This document shows positions 9,151-20,997 of a stretch of 64,000 nucleotides of DNA, one piece after another. Location: contig CP136066.1 of NCBI GenBank assembly GCA_032622095.1, positions 228,844,961 to 228,908,960 on the forward strand. The letters are read 5' to 3'. Source of the DNA: Siphonodentalium dalli. Lineage: Eukaryota; Mollusca; Scaphopoda; Gadilida; Siphonodentaliidae. Numbering within the stretch: position 1 is the stretch's first letter; each line of letters begins with the position of its first letter. Below the pieces are notes generated by a model, which was not told the origin of the DNA, did no database searches, and saw only the letters and a list, made by a program, of their open reading frames with translations. Both the position numbers and the translations under genes were made by a program.

Positions 9151-12100
9151 TCACAGAGAAGATGATAGACTCCATCAAATATGGGGCAGAGAAGATGAAG
9201 AGGTGGACTCCATCAAATATGGGACAGAGAAGATGGAGAGGTAGACTTCATCAAATAAGGGGCAGAGAAGATGAAGAGGTGGACTTCATAAACTAAGAGC
9301 TAGGGAAGATGAAGAGGTAGACTCCATCAAATATGGGACAGAGAAGATGGAGAGGTAGACTTCATCAAATAAGGGGCAGAGAAGATGAAGAGGTGGACTT
9401 CATAAACTAAGAGCTAGGGAAGATGAAGAGGTAGACTCCATCAAATATGGGGCAGAGAAGATGAAGAGGTGGACTCCATCAAATATGGGGCAGAGAAGAT
9501 GAAGAGGTGGACTCCATCAAATATGGGACAGAGAAGATGAAGAGGGTAGACTCCATCAAATATGGGGCAGAGAAGATGGTAGACTCCATCAAATATGGGG
9601 CAGAGAAGATGAAGAGGGTAGACTCCATCAAATATGGGGCTGAGAAGATGAAGAGGTAGACTCCATCAAATATGGGACAGAGAAGATGAAGAGGGTAGAC
9701 TCCATCAAATATGGGGCAGAGAAGATGGTAGACTCCATCAAATATGGGGCAGAGAAGATGAAGAGGGTAGACTCCATCAAATATGGGGCTGAGAAGATGA
9801 AGAGGTAGACTCCATCAAATATGGGACAGAGAAGATGAAGAGGGTAGACTCCATCAAATATGGGGCAGAGAAGATGGTAGACTCCATCAAATATGGGGCA
9901 GAGAAGATGAAGATGGTAGACTCCATCAAATATGGGGCTGAGAAGATGAAGAGGTAGACTCCATCAAATATGGGACAGAGAAGATGAAGAGGGTAGACTC
10001 CATCAAATATGGGGCAGAGAAGATGGTAGACTCCATCAAATATGGGGCAGAGAAGATGAAGATGGTAGACTCCATCAAATATGGGACAGAGAAGATGGAG
10101 AGGTAGACTTCATCAAATAAGGGGCAGAGCAGATGAAGAGGTGGACTTCATAAACTAAGAGCTAGGGAAGATGAAGAGGTGGACTCCATCAAATATGGGG
10201 CAGAGAAGATGAAGAGGTGGACTCCATCAAATATAGGACAGAGAAGATGAAGATGGTGGACTCCATCAAATATGGGGCAGAGAAGATGAAGAGGTGCACT
10301 CCATCAAATAAGGGACAGAGAAGATGAAGAGGTGGACTCCATCAAATATGGGGCAGAGAAGATGAAGATGGTAGACTCCATCAAATATGGGACAGAGAAG
10401 ATGGAGAGGTAGACTTCATCAAATAAGGGGCAGAGCAGATGAAGAGGTGGACTTCATAAACTAAGAGCTAGGGAAGATGAAGAGGTAGACTCCATCAAAT
10501 ATGGGGCAGAGAAGATGAAGAGGTGGACTCCATCAAATATGGGGCAGAGAAGATGAAGAGGTAGACTCCATCAAATATGGGGCACAGAAGATGAAGAGGT
10601 GGACTCCATCAAATATGGGGCAGAGAAGATGAAGATGGTAGACTCCATCAAATAAGGGGCAGAGAAGATGAAGAGGTGGACTCCATCAAATATGGGGCAG
10701 AGAAGTTGAAGAGGTAGACTCCATCAAATATGGGGCAGAGAAGATGAAGAGGTGGACTCCATCAAATATGGGGCAGAGAAGATGAAGATGGTAGACTCCA
10801 TCAAATAAGGGGCAGAGAAGATGAAGAGGTGGACTTCATCAAATAAGGGGCAGAGCAGATGAAGAGGTGGACTTCATAAACTAAGAGCTAGGGAAGATGA
10901 AGAGGTGGACTCCATCAAATATGGGGCAGAGAAGATGAAGAGGTGGACTCCATCAAATATGGGGCAGAGAAGATGAAGAGGTGGACTCCATCAAATATGG
11001 GACAGAGAAGATGAAGAGGTGGACTCCATCAAATATGGGACAGAGAAGATGGAGAGGTAGACTTCATCAAATAAGGGGCAGAGCAGATGAAGAGGTGGAC
11101 TTCATAAACTAAGAGCTAGGGAAGATGAAGAGGTGGACTCCATCAAATATGGGGCAGAGAAGATGAAGAGGTGGACTCCATCAAATATAGGACAGAGAAG
11201 ATGAAGATGGTGGACTCCATCAAATATGGGGCAGAGAAGATGAAGAGGTGCACTCCATCAAATAAGGGACAGAGAAGATGAAGAGGTGGACTCCATCAAA
11301 TATGGGGCAGAGAAGATGAAGATGGTAGACTCCATCAAATATGGGACAGAGAAGATGGAGAGGTAGACTTCATCAAATAAGGGGCAGAGCAGATGAAGAG
11401 GTGGACTTCATAAACTAAGAGCTAGGGAAGATGAAGAGGTAGACTCCATCAAATATGGGGCAGAGAAGATGAAGAGGTGGACTCCATCAAATATGGGGCA
11501 GAGAAGATGAAGAGGTAGACTCCATCAAATATGGGGCAGAGAAGATGAAGAGGTGGACTCCATCAAATATGGGGCAGAGAAGATGAAGATGGTAGACTCC
11601 ATCAAATAAGGGGCAGAGAAGATGAAGAGGTGGACTCCATCAAATATGGGGCAGAGAAGATGAAGAGGTAGACTCCATCAAATATGGGGCAGAGAAGATG
11701 AAGAGGTGGACTCCATCAAATATGGGGCAGAGAAGATGAAGATGGTAGACTCCATCAAATAAGGGGCAGAGAAGATGAAGAGGTGGACTTCATCAAATAA
11801 GGGGCAGAGCAGATGAAGAGGTGGACTTCATAAACTAAGAGCTAGGGAAGATGAAGAGGTGGACTCCATCAAATATGGGGCAGAGAAGATGAAGAGGTGG
11901 ACTCCATCAAATATGGGGCAGAGAAGATGAAGAGGTGGACTCCATCAAATATGGGACAGAGAAGATGAAGAGGTGGACTCCATCAAATATGGGACAGAGA
12001 AGATGAAGAGTTAGACTTCATCAAATAAGGGGCAGGGAAGATGAAGAGGTGGACTCCATCAAATATGGGGCAGAGAAGATGAAGAGGTGGACTCCATCAA

Positions 12101-13057
12101 ATATGGGGCAGAGAAGATGAAGAGGTGGACTCCATCAAATATGGGACAGAGAAGATGAAGAGTTAGACTTCATCAAATAAGGGGCAGGGAAGATGAAGAG
12201 GTGGACTCCATCAAATATGGGGCAGAGAAGATGAAGAGGTGGACTCCATCAAATATGGGGCAGAGAAGATGAAGAGGTGGACTCCATCAAATATGGGGCA
12301 GAGAAGATGAAGAGGTGGACTCCATCAAATATGGGACATGAAGATGAAGAGGTGGACTCCATCAAATATGGGGCTGAGAAGATGAAGAGGTGGACTCCAT
12401 CAAATAAGGGGCAGAGAAGATGAAGAGGTGGACTCCATCAAATATGGGACAGAGAAGATGAAGAGGTGGACTCCATCAAATATGGGGCAGAGAAGATGAA
12501 GAGGTGGACTCCATCAAATAAGGGGCAGAGAAGATGAAGAGGTGGACTCCATCAAATATGGGGCAGAGAAGATGAAGAGGTGGACTCCATCAAATATGGG
12601 GCATAGAAGATGAAGAGGTGGACTCCATCAAATAAGGGCAGAGAAGATGAAGAGGTGGACTCCATCAAATAAGGGCAGAGAAGATGAAGAGGTGGACTCC
12701 ATCAAATATGGGACAGAGAAGATGAAGAGGTGGACTCCATCAAATATGGGGCAGAGAAGATGAAGAGGTGGACTCCATCAAATAAGGGCAGAGAAGATGA
12801 AGAGGTGGACTCCATCAAATATGGGACAGAGAAGATGAAGAGGTGGACTCCATCAAATATAGGACAGAGAAGATGAAGATGGTAGACTCCATCAAATAAG
12901 GGCAGAGAAGATGAAGAGGTGCACTCCATCAAATATGGGGCAGAGAAGATGAAGAGGTGGACTTCATAAACTAAGAGCTAGGGAAGATGAAGAGGTAGAC
13001 TTCATCAAATATGGGGCAGAGAAGATGAAGAGGTGAACTCCATCAAATATGGGGCAG
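9151..13057. repeat. 38-bp satellite block 1, about 100 copies with higher-order structure
   Basis: The unit is about 38 bp with core GAGGTGGACTCCATCAAATA followed by TGGGGCAGAGAAGATGAA. Variants (CAGAGC, GCTGAG, ACTAAGAGCTAGGG) recur in fixed order. A roughly 148-bp higher-order unit repeats three times in about 9540-10020, and about 10080-11033 recurs nearly identically at 11034-11987. Reverse-strand frames rich in Ser and Leu here are by-products of the repeat. Confidence 0.95.
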
Positions 13058-13195
13058 TAGTATAGTCGTTGTAGTGATTTTGAAGAGTGAACCTAGAAAA
13101 AATTGTTATAAAGCCAGTTTTGGTGTCATTTTGACCGGGAATATTTCGACAACAATATATCCAAAATCCGCTAAAATCCGCTTTGGGGAAATTTG
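13058..13195 (+). repeat. Left terminal inverted repeat of the 3.8-kb transposon
   Basis: This matches the reverse complement of 16735-16871, including TGAACCTAGAAAAAATTG and ATCCGCTAAAATCC. Related solo copies occur at 26.06-26.9 kb. Confidence 0.85.
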
Positions 13196-13410
13196 TTTAC
13201 AGACATTTGAATACATGCAGTGTGTTTCGTCATTACGACACACAATTTCCGATTTCAGATACATGCAGACAGTTTAATTGTGTGAGTTCGCAAACCACGC
13301 ATGTAGAACTACAATGCATGCTTGCGTCCCACAATAAAGAGCGGGTTCTACGAGCGTTGGAGTTTCAACGCCATTATATACGTAAACCATGTGTGCGCTC
13401 AATTAAGTAA

Positions 13411-14159
13411 TAAAGTGCATGCGTTATCATAGAACCCCATAACGCACGTCACTGCAGATGTGTAAGCAAGAGTTCACATTGTTCACAGTTGTTTCTCATT
13501 TATCATTTCGATTGTATATCTCTAATTGTGAAAGTAGTAAAAGTTATTTTTTAGGAATCGGTCACACGTTTCCTGTTGAAACCTAACGATGACAACATAC
13601 GCGGAGTCGTTATTTCGTGGGAGAATCCAGATTATTGATCATGGATTACATGCCATAGTTCCTTAAATGAACATACCATATTACACTCTGTCCAATACAG
13701 TTATGTAAACGAACAGACCCGAATCGTTATTTCGTGGATTTTTGTGGATTTTCATGGTTTATTGCAGAATATATACGATCCATATCAAATAATTTAAAAT
13801 ACGTAGCTAAAATAATGTGTGCTGTCGAGTGTATACGTGGAAAAAGTTACTGAAATTATACATTATTGATAGTAACGATAGGGACCACCCTCGATTGATG
13901 GCGAATTTGAAGCTTGTCATTTTCAACATGTTCATTTCATAATTATATTCATAAACTCGGCGATTAACGTCATCATTAACCGAATTCGAGTGATCGAACC
14001 TGAATGTATCTTCTGCTGTGTTCGTAATTATATGTTCCTTCTTATTCAAGATATAGTATGATTATATGATATCTATGTATTAACGTTTCGCAGTCTCTGT
14101 AGTGCCGAAACACAGGCATTTGTTTGGTCCAAATGTTGTCCATTACTTGGAAAATAAAG
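13411..14159. other. Transposon interior, no coding match
   Basis: This is AT-rich sequence between the left inverted repeat and the pseudogene. Its last part (about 13950-14165), with ACTGAATGTATCTTCTGCT-like and GGAAAATAAAGCTT motifs, has a diverged relative at about 30130-30420. Confidence 0.5.
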
Positions 14160-16440
14160 CTTACTCAAGATTTTAATTCCGTCCGATATCAAGCAGAATA
14201 GCTTCGACCATTCCACTGTGCGGGCGCGTGTCCACGTTTGGTTATAACACCATCACTGTTCGGTCTTGGCATATAAATGAACCCTGTGTTTTTTCCAAAT
14301 GACCAGTGAACAAGTAATCTCCGTTGGGATTCTCTGTTGCCAACGAAGAAGTTGAGAGATACAGTTAAACCGAAACGCCCAGTCAAATACTAACTGACTG
14401 TTCACCCAGTGCCTGGACTCATTGGGTGGCCGATAATGTCGACCACAACACAGCAGCTTTGGATGGCAGGGGGACCTTCCATGGAATGGGAATGTTTGCA
14501 ATTTCTACACTCATGAATCCACCGCAACTTACCATGATATGTGATCATGAGATAAAAGCGATTGAGGGTTGATTAGCTCGTGATTGACAAAGGAGTGGCC
14601 ATCCCTAAATATGTTTATGTTATGGGCAAAGGAATTTCCAATATCAAACTGAAAACTCTTCTTCGTTTGGCCACACCCTACACCCTCACATCTTATCAGT
14701 GATCACATTACGGATCGTATGTGGCCCTCAGCATGATTGTTAAGTAAGAGTGAAACACCTAGCTCGAACTGGTCAGGTTTCATGCAAAGTGCTTGCTCGC
14801 TGGACCGCTGAGAAATCAGATGTTCTGTTCCGTCCCATCATTTACTCTACACTCATGTATGTTGAGGAACATGTACGCAGATTGTACACCCAAACCCCAT
14901 GTATCCCTTTCGATCAGATTTTGTGGTTCAAGGCGGTAAACACAATAACCTCTTAGTCGATGAACATAGTGTGTTGGCTCGGATGATTTCATGCTGTAGT
15001 GAGCTTCGTGGGGATTATCGCCTCGATGATGAAGGTGTAGGTAAAGTGACCCATGATATATTTCAGGGCAGTGTCGAGGGTCTTGCCTGATCTCTACCTA
15101 GATTAGGCGCTCGTCAATAAGTTGATAGCTGAAGTTCTCCCAGTCGAGAAGGACGTCAGTTCTGCGGAAAATGAATCGATAAGGGAACAAGATGACACAG
15201 CAGCATCACAAGTAAAACAGGCTGACGTCCACGGTAATGTTGGCGAAAACACGAATTGGCAAAGGCTCTGACTGATTTCGTTCTAGAAGGCGAATATTCA
15301 CAGAAGGGAATTGAGACCATTCTTGGTAGCGAAGCTCTTCTCAATTGAGTGAAGTGGATCAAAAACTCAACATACAGGGACGTATCCATGCATCTGAAGT
15401 AAGTCCGAACCAAGTATGGCTCGAGTTGCATCGTGTTCGATGGTTCGGCCATAGCTCGTCTATTAAAGATCACGAGCACAGCCGGCGATCTGCAAAACGT
15501 GCCGACGTTCGGGTCACTGAATAACACATAATAACAACCAAATTTTCTTCCCAAATGAGAGAAACAAAAGTCAGTTCATCAAATTGAGGGCGCCTCTTAT
15601 CGGATAATAGGCACACAGTTCACTGTAGTGGTGACGTTGATACTATGCCCTAGAGTTTGAATCGCATGGAAGAAATATCATGGTTATCGCGGACGATACA
15701 GATCTGATTCTTCTTTTGAATCGTCACTGGAAATCGAACATGGCCGACAATCTGATGCTCGGAAATCTGGCAAAGGTGGCGCTGCAATATAGCGATTCGG
15801 CGACACCTTGCGCAAGGCTGGACAGTTCACAACTTTCCATACCCTGTTTGCACATGGATGGGGATGCTGTGATACCACCTCTGCATTATTCGGACATGAG
15901 AACACGAGTATGCTCAGAAAGTTAAACAAGTCTGATCAAATTCGTAAAATATTACTCATGCAGGAGTCTAGTGCAAATCAGAAACCATCGGCGAGGCCGA
16001 CATGCGAATTTACCTTGTGTGTGGTAGTAAGAAAGAATATTAACTAAATACACTTCGCCATGCGAAGTTTATGGACATGGTATCTTCTAGAAAGACTGCG
16101 TTAGAGCCCAAAAACTCATACCAACAGAAAGAGCGGCATGCTATCACAGTCTCAGGGTTCATATGCCGGTCATGAATCGGAGAACACTGAATAACGACGT
16201 ATTGAATCATGAGAGTTGGGGTTGAGGACTTCGTGTCGTGTAACTTGCCCCTATTATGAATGAAGCCCAAGACGTATTGCTCAAGTCGGTACAGTGCAAG
16301 TGTAAGATGACACAAACAAAACATGTGATATGTGTGCACTTGTCGCAAACATGGTCTCAGATGTGTTATCGCTTGTAGAGAAGGTTGCATTAATTCAAAA
16401 GAAATACTGGTAGGAGATGACGAGGATGAGGTTTGAGTAT
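14160..16440 (+). pseudogene. Broken transposon protein with DDTD motif and C-terminal Cys-rich (CXC-like) region
   Basis: Pieces in several plus frames, in consistent order, resemble a large uncharacterised protein family common in marine invertebrates. Near 14400-14510 the frame reads WVADNVDHN and then LDGRGTFHGMGM. Near 14830-14955 it reads RPIIYSTLMYVEE and PCIPFDQILWFKAV. Near 15680 it reads VIADDTDLILLL, an acidic motif typical of PIN/XPG-like nuclease folds. Near 15845 it reads HGWGCCDTTSALFG, and near 16060-16150 RHAKFMDMVSSRKTALEP then IPTERAACYHSLRVHMP. Near 16290-16385 a CKCK...C...C...C pattern resembles a degraded tesmin/TSO1-type CXC end. Multiple stops and frameshifts separate the blocks. 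Family resemblance is from memory of conserved motifs. Confidence 0.65.
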
Positions 16441-16734
16441 AATGATATATCTGATACATAAGTGTCGAAATTGTGATTCATTTCCATATTCTGGTCATCA
16501 CTGGCCGATTTCTAGCAACAAAATAAAAAATACATAATTGTCATTTTGGTGGTCATCTTTATTGCCATCTTTCTGGCTCCATGGGACTGATATTTGGTCA
16601 ATGTGACTCGTGTGGAATCTTCTGTCAAACGTGATGGCATTTCTTCGAAAGCAATCTCATTATCTCTGCCTGACAAAGGACTAATGCTGTTTTGGGAATA
16701 TTTTTCATTTTTGGCCGCCATCTTGGACGCCATC

Positions 16735-16871
16735 TTGAATCCTGAATTTTCCCCAAGGTGGATTTTAGCGGATTTCGGATATGTTATTCCCGATACTTTT
16801 CCACACAAAATGATACCAAAACCAGCTTTATAACAATTTTTTCTAGGTTCAACCTCCCGACGACCACACTA
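16735..16871 (-). repeat. Right terminal inverted repeat of the 3.8-kb transposon
   Basis: This is the reverse complement of the left repeat. Its inner edge (16713-16737) carries two adjacent GCCATCTTG motifs, GGCCGCCATCTTGG then CGCCATCTTGA. Confidence 0.85.
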
Positions 16872-17454
16872 CAGAGAAGATGAAGAGGTGGACTCCATCA
16901 AATATGGGGCAGAGAAGATGAAGAGGTGGACTCCATCAAATATGGGGCAGAGAAGATGAAGAGGTGGACTCCATCAAATATGGGGCAGAGAAGATGAAGA
17001 GGTGGACTCCATCAAATATGGGGCAGAGAAGATGAAGAGGTGGACTCCATCAAATATGGGGCAGAGAAGATGAAGAGGTGGACTCCATCAAATATGGGGC
17101 AGAGAAGATGAAGAGGTGGACTCCATCAAATATGGGGCTGAGAAGATGAAGAGGTGGACTCCATCAAATAAGGGACAGAGACGATGAAGAGGTAGACTCC
17201 ATCAAATATGGAGCTGAGAAGATGAAGAGGTGGACTCCATCAAATAAGGGGCCGAGAAGATGAAGAGGTAGACTCCATCAAATATGGGGCTGAGAAGATG
17301 AAGAGGTGGACTCCATCAAATGAGGGGCTGAGAAGATGAAGAGGTAGTCTCCATCAAATATGGGGCAGAGAAGATGAAGAGGTGGACTCCATCAAATATG
17401 GGGATGAGAAGATGAAGAGGTAGACTCCATCAAATAAGGGGCAGAGAAGATGAA
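16872..17454. repeat. 38-bp satellite block 2, about 15 copies
   Basis: The satellite continues in phase from block 1 after the transposon. It is homogeneous at its left and more varied (CTGAGAAG, GATGAGAAG units) near the LINE junction. Confidence 0.95.
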
Positions 17455-17528
17455 TAGTAAATGTAACCTTTCTTGACTATATACATCGCGATTGTGGATC
17501 ATTTGTAGCGTGTGATTTTACACAACGT

Positions 17529-18240
17529 TTGCCATTGCAAAGGGGTAGGCCCAAAGGGGGCGTGGCACTTCTTTACAATAAAAAGACACTTGGGAACAAT
17601 ATATCTTTATTTGATATCCATGATGATAGAATCTTAGGAATTCAGTTGCAAATTACCGATTGTCAATACATTTATATTTTTCATATATATATGCCATCAA
17701 CTAATTACACCGACGAATACTTCAAAGAATATTTCACCTAAATGTCTAGCATATGCGATAGCTACAAAGGGTTGGGTAAAATCATCGTAATGTGAGATTT
17801 CAATGCCACATGCACTGTACAAAAATGATATCAGATCTATCACAATGAAAACATTTTATAAAACATATGAACTTGTGGCATTGACCGATCCCATAATTTG
17901 TCAAAATATTAGCAACACATTCGTATCAGCTTCTGGTGGGGATAGATCTGTCATAGATCATATTCTCATTCCGGAAGTTAATCTTCCTGATGTCCAGTTT
18001 GTCACAGTTTTAGATGATCATGCCTTGAATGTTTCAAATTCACCGTCCGATCTATGCTCAGGTTAACCTTAACGTGTCTTCATTAAAATCGCGAACAAAT
18101 AATCCCTTTGAGAGGCCAAAATTCAACTGGAAGCGATTTACTTCAGATTCACATCAGGTTTCAGCTTACCAACATGATTTAGCAAATTCCCTTCCAAGAT
18201 ACTCTACCCTCAATCTGGAAAACCTAGATACGTTTTGAAT
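17529..18240 (+). pseudogene. LINE endonuclease (APE-like) remnant
   Basis: The frame reads GRPKGGVALLYNKK, then IYMPSTNYTDEYF. The GDFNA catalytic segment is present as IIVM-stop-DFNAT, with the Gly codon changed to TGA at 17791. A second frame reads SVIDHILIPE and DDHALNVSNS, in the place of the usual SDHxP end of the endonuclease. The N-terminal part of the domain is missing, so this copy is truncated and inactive. Confidence 0.75.
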
Positions 18241-19545
18241 CTATTAATAAATCTGCAAAACGCAATATCCCAAAGGTAAAACATAAACCACTTTTGAAAC
18301 ATTTTTGGAATCCCCGTCTTAGTCGTTTACATAATGTTATGTCATTTTACAGAACACAATGGGTCAATGTAGGTCGACCTGCAGACCCAGAGAATGAGCA
18401 ATATAGAGCGTACAAAGAAGCCAAAAGCAATTTTAGACGCGAGTATAGAAAATGGTCATCACATTTGTATCATCTTTTAACGATGAAATTGATAAAAATG
18501 TTGAATCTGATCAAGAAACTTTTTTTTACAAACTATTTAACGCTAAACGGAAATTAAATGGATCAACATCTTGTTCAACCTTCATTTTTGAAGGTCGGTC
18601 TCTCAGAGATTCTCTGGAGATCGTAGAGGGGTGGGCAACATACTATAAATCAATATTTTCTACTCCTTTGTCGGATTCAGCAATAGTGAATTGAGCTATA
18701 TTGACAAGCTAACCACATACCCCGTCACTACTTCTGAAATTATCTCCATTATTTCCACACCCCCTCACAATAAAGCTAGCGGCTGGGATAACGTCAGCCA
18801 TGAACATATTATACACGGTGGAGATTCACTTGTAGAATGCATTGCATCTCTTTTCACAAATATGATTGATATTGAATATATGCCCATTAACGCAAAACGT
18901 GGTAACATTTTCTCACTGTACAAAGGGAATGGTAAGCCCAGAAACTCATTTGACAGCTACAGGCCAATAACACTATTGCCAAATATGTACAAACTCTTTG
19001 AAAAGGTAATACTTCGAAGACTACAAACTAATTCTCCGAAAGCGCTAAGCGTTTACCCTATGCAAAATAGATTTCAAAGAAACATAAGTTGCATAATGTC
19101 CTCTTACGCTGTTATTGAATGCATTTCCTACACATTCGAGAGGCAAAGTAAGTTATTCACGTGCTTCTTGGGTGTTTGGAAATCATACGACACAGTATGG
19201 ATAAATGGCCTTTTGCGAAAACTCTATGATCGCCATATAAGGGGGGAGAACTCTAAGAATTTTCAACATGCTGTTAACAGGCATCAAATGCTCTGTTTCA
19301 TTTCAGGACACATTTTCAGATTGGTTCGAGCCAGGCAAGGAGGCACAGTGTCGCCATTTGTTTTACAATATTTTCATAGACGATATGATATATCAACTAG
19401 AAACATCAAATTATGGTTTTCGTGTGTTTAATAATATTAATTGTGTTTGTCTGGCTCACGCTGATGACATGGCATTATTCTCATTAACTCGAGTAGGACT
19501 TCATGCATTGTGTAATATCTGCATTCAATATAGTAATTAGTGGCG
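18241..19545 (+). pseudogene. LINE linker and reverse transcriptase remnant
   Basis: The linker shows FWNPRLSRLHNVM and QWVNVGRPADPE, typical of sequence between endonuclease and RT. The RT block from 18691 reads NKASGWDNVSHEHI, YKGNGKPRNSFDSYRPITL and KLFEKVILRRL. A degraded catalytic A motif reads FLGVWKSYDTVW where an Asp is expected. A frameshift near 19350 leads to NIFIDDMIYQL and then CLAHADDMALFS (C motif, HADD instead of YADD). Missing key residues and frameshifts make it non-functional. Confidence 0.85.
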
Positions 19546-20624
19546 GTACCGCTTTAACTCGAAAAAAACATTCGTCGTAGTTTTTAATGAAACTCCACGT
19601 GACGCTCGTACCTCTAATAGATCATGGAGACTTGGTGACGATACAATTTCTGAAGTAACTGAGGTAACACATCTTGGTATTCCGCTGAATTCTCAAAATC
19701 TCCAAAACAAACTCGTTGAAAATATGACCGATAAAATAAGTTCTTCATACTTCATGCTATCTAATGCAGGAGGGATTACTCCAGTTAGCTCAACAAAGCT
19801 TTATGAACATATTGTCTTGCCTCGAGGTCTGTATGGGGCAGAATTATTACACAATATATCATCTAGCAATGCAGAGGGTTTAGAACGAATGCACAGAATG
19901 TGTTTGAAAAACATGCAGGGCCTCCACACGAGGACTAGGAGTGACATGGTACTGTCCTTAGTAGGTGTTCCATCCATCGAATATTACATCAGAAAGAAGA
20001 AATTATCACTGGCATGCTGTTTATGCACACTATCACCTGGAAAAACGGTTAAAGATTTATTCATTATGCGCATATTGGACGCGTTATTCGATAGGGTGGA
20101 CATTAAGTCTTTTTCACATGATTTATGTCAAATTTTGCGAGATCACCACCTTTTTGATTACCTGGAATCGTACATATATACTTCACTTTTTCCAAGCAAA
20201 TTAGTGTGAAAAAAACTCTGTAAAGAATCACTAAGTGTTCAATACACGTCTGAATGGACAAATCGGGTAACATTTAACTCTGAGTTTTCCAGGTTCATTT
20301 CTGTGCATAACAAGTTCACTATGTCAGAATTATGGCAAACATGTTCAAAATTCCCTAACGACAAATTCGCATTCATTCTAGTTGCACAACTCCTTTTTCC
20401 GATACCAGGCTCTTCTGGCCTTTGCACCCTCTGTAACACTTTATATGTTGATTTGTTATTACATGTTATATTAGATTGCCAGGAAATATGTGGCGCCAGA
20501 AATTCCGTTTGGTACCGATTTATTGATCAATTTGGTATTTGTGGGACTTATGGACAAGTCGATCGGACCAACCTGCTATTGGTGGAAGCCATACATAGAC
20601 ACGACGTATATATTCTCTATTAAA
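19546..20624 (+). pseudogene. LINE C-terminal region remnant with Cys/His motif
   Basis: The 19724-20209 frame (LPRGLYGAELLHN, HRMCLKNMQGLHTRTRSD, LVGVPSIEYYIRKKKLSLA) matches the usual post-RT region of animal LINE ORF2 proteins. The 20303-20623 frame carries CTLCNTLYVDLLLHVILDC, a C-x2-C...H...C motif common at the end of these proteins. A stop near 20207 and a frame change separate the two pieces. Confidence 0.75.
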
Positions 20625-20661
20625 AAACAACGTCCACGACTCGGCAATAACAAAACTGCTA

Positions 20662-20794
20662 ATTAATTTGTGGGTAGTACATAATACATTATGACATACA
20701 TATGAATTACAGTACAGATATGGTATATACAGTAGTTAATTAATTTGTGGGTAGTACATAATACATTATGACATACATATGAATTACAGTATAT
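20662..20794. repeat. 77-bp tandem repeat, left part
   Basis: About 1.7 copies of a 77-bp unit (ATTAATTTGTGGGTAGTAC ... GACATACATATGAATTACAG). It is continuous in phase with the array at 23641-24046 once the intervening element is removed. Confidence 0.93.
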
Positions 20795-20813
20795 CTATAT
20801 CTATATTTGCGAA

Positions 20814-20852
<39 letters not shown>

Positions 20853-20997
20853 GTTCTATAGAAATTCACAGGGGACCATCTAGATGATGCCAAAGGGGTC
20901 TACTAGGGGTAGCTTTTTACGATAATGGTCGGGGTTAGAATTTTCTAAAGTGACGCCGTTGTTGTCAGGGGCAGAAAAGGGGGAGGGGCAGAACAAA

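Larger units (their letters stand above)
13058..16871 (+). mobile_element. 3.8-kb decayed DNA transposon inserted in the 38-bp satellite
   Basis: The element begins TAGTATAGTCGT and ends ACGACCACACTA, inverted relatives of each other, with terminal inverted repeats of about 135 bp. The satellite reads GGGGCAG immediately left and CAGAGAAGATG immediately right, while the uninterrupted satellite reads GGGGCAGAGAAGATG. This shows a precise insertion with a 3-bp CAG target duplication. The interior holds a broken gene on the plus strand (14160-16440). A 3-bp duplication, long inverted ends and a nuclease-like DDTD motif would fit the Academ superfamily, but that assignment is inference; the boundaries and duplication are seen directly. 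Confidence 0.8.

Noticed and set aside
12702-12932. Ser-rich reverse-strand frame in the 38-bp satellite
   Set aside because: Pure by-product of the satellite, since a 38-bp unit shifts frame every copy. No selection for an open frame is apparent.
15156-15554. 132-codon minus-strand frame inside the transposon
   Set aside because: The opposite strand carries the recognisable transposon protein fragments, so this is a shadow frame.
13058-16871. CACTA (EnSpm) assignment from the CACTA at the right end and 3-bp duplication
   Set aside because: In CACTA elements the left end starts CACTA. Here the left end starts TAGTATAG and CACTA lies at the right end, and the protein relic does not resemble an EnSpm transposase.
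13058-16871. TA duplication at the 3.8-kb transposon edges
   Set aside because: The uninterrupted satellite has no TA at that place, and the lattice supports CAG as the duplicated bases.
20815-20852. GTCT run as a simple microsatellite
   Set aside because: It recurs at about 22175 in the same context and sits at a fixed place in the Helentron-like element, so it is annotated as part of that element.
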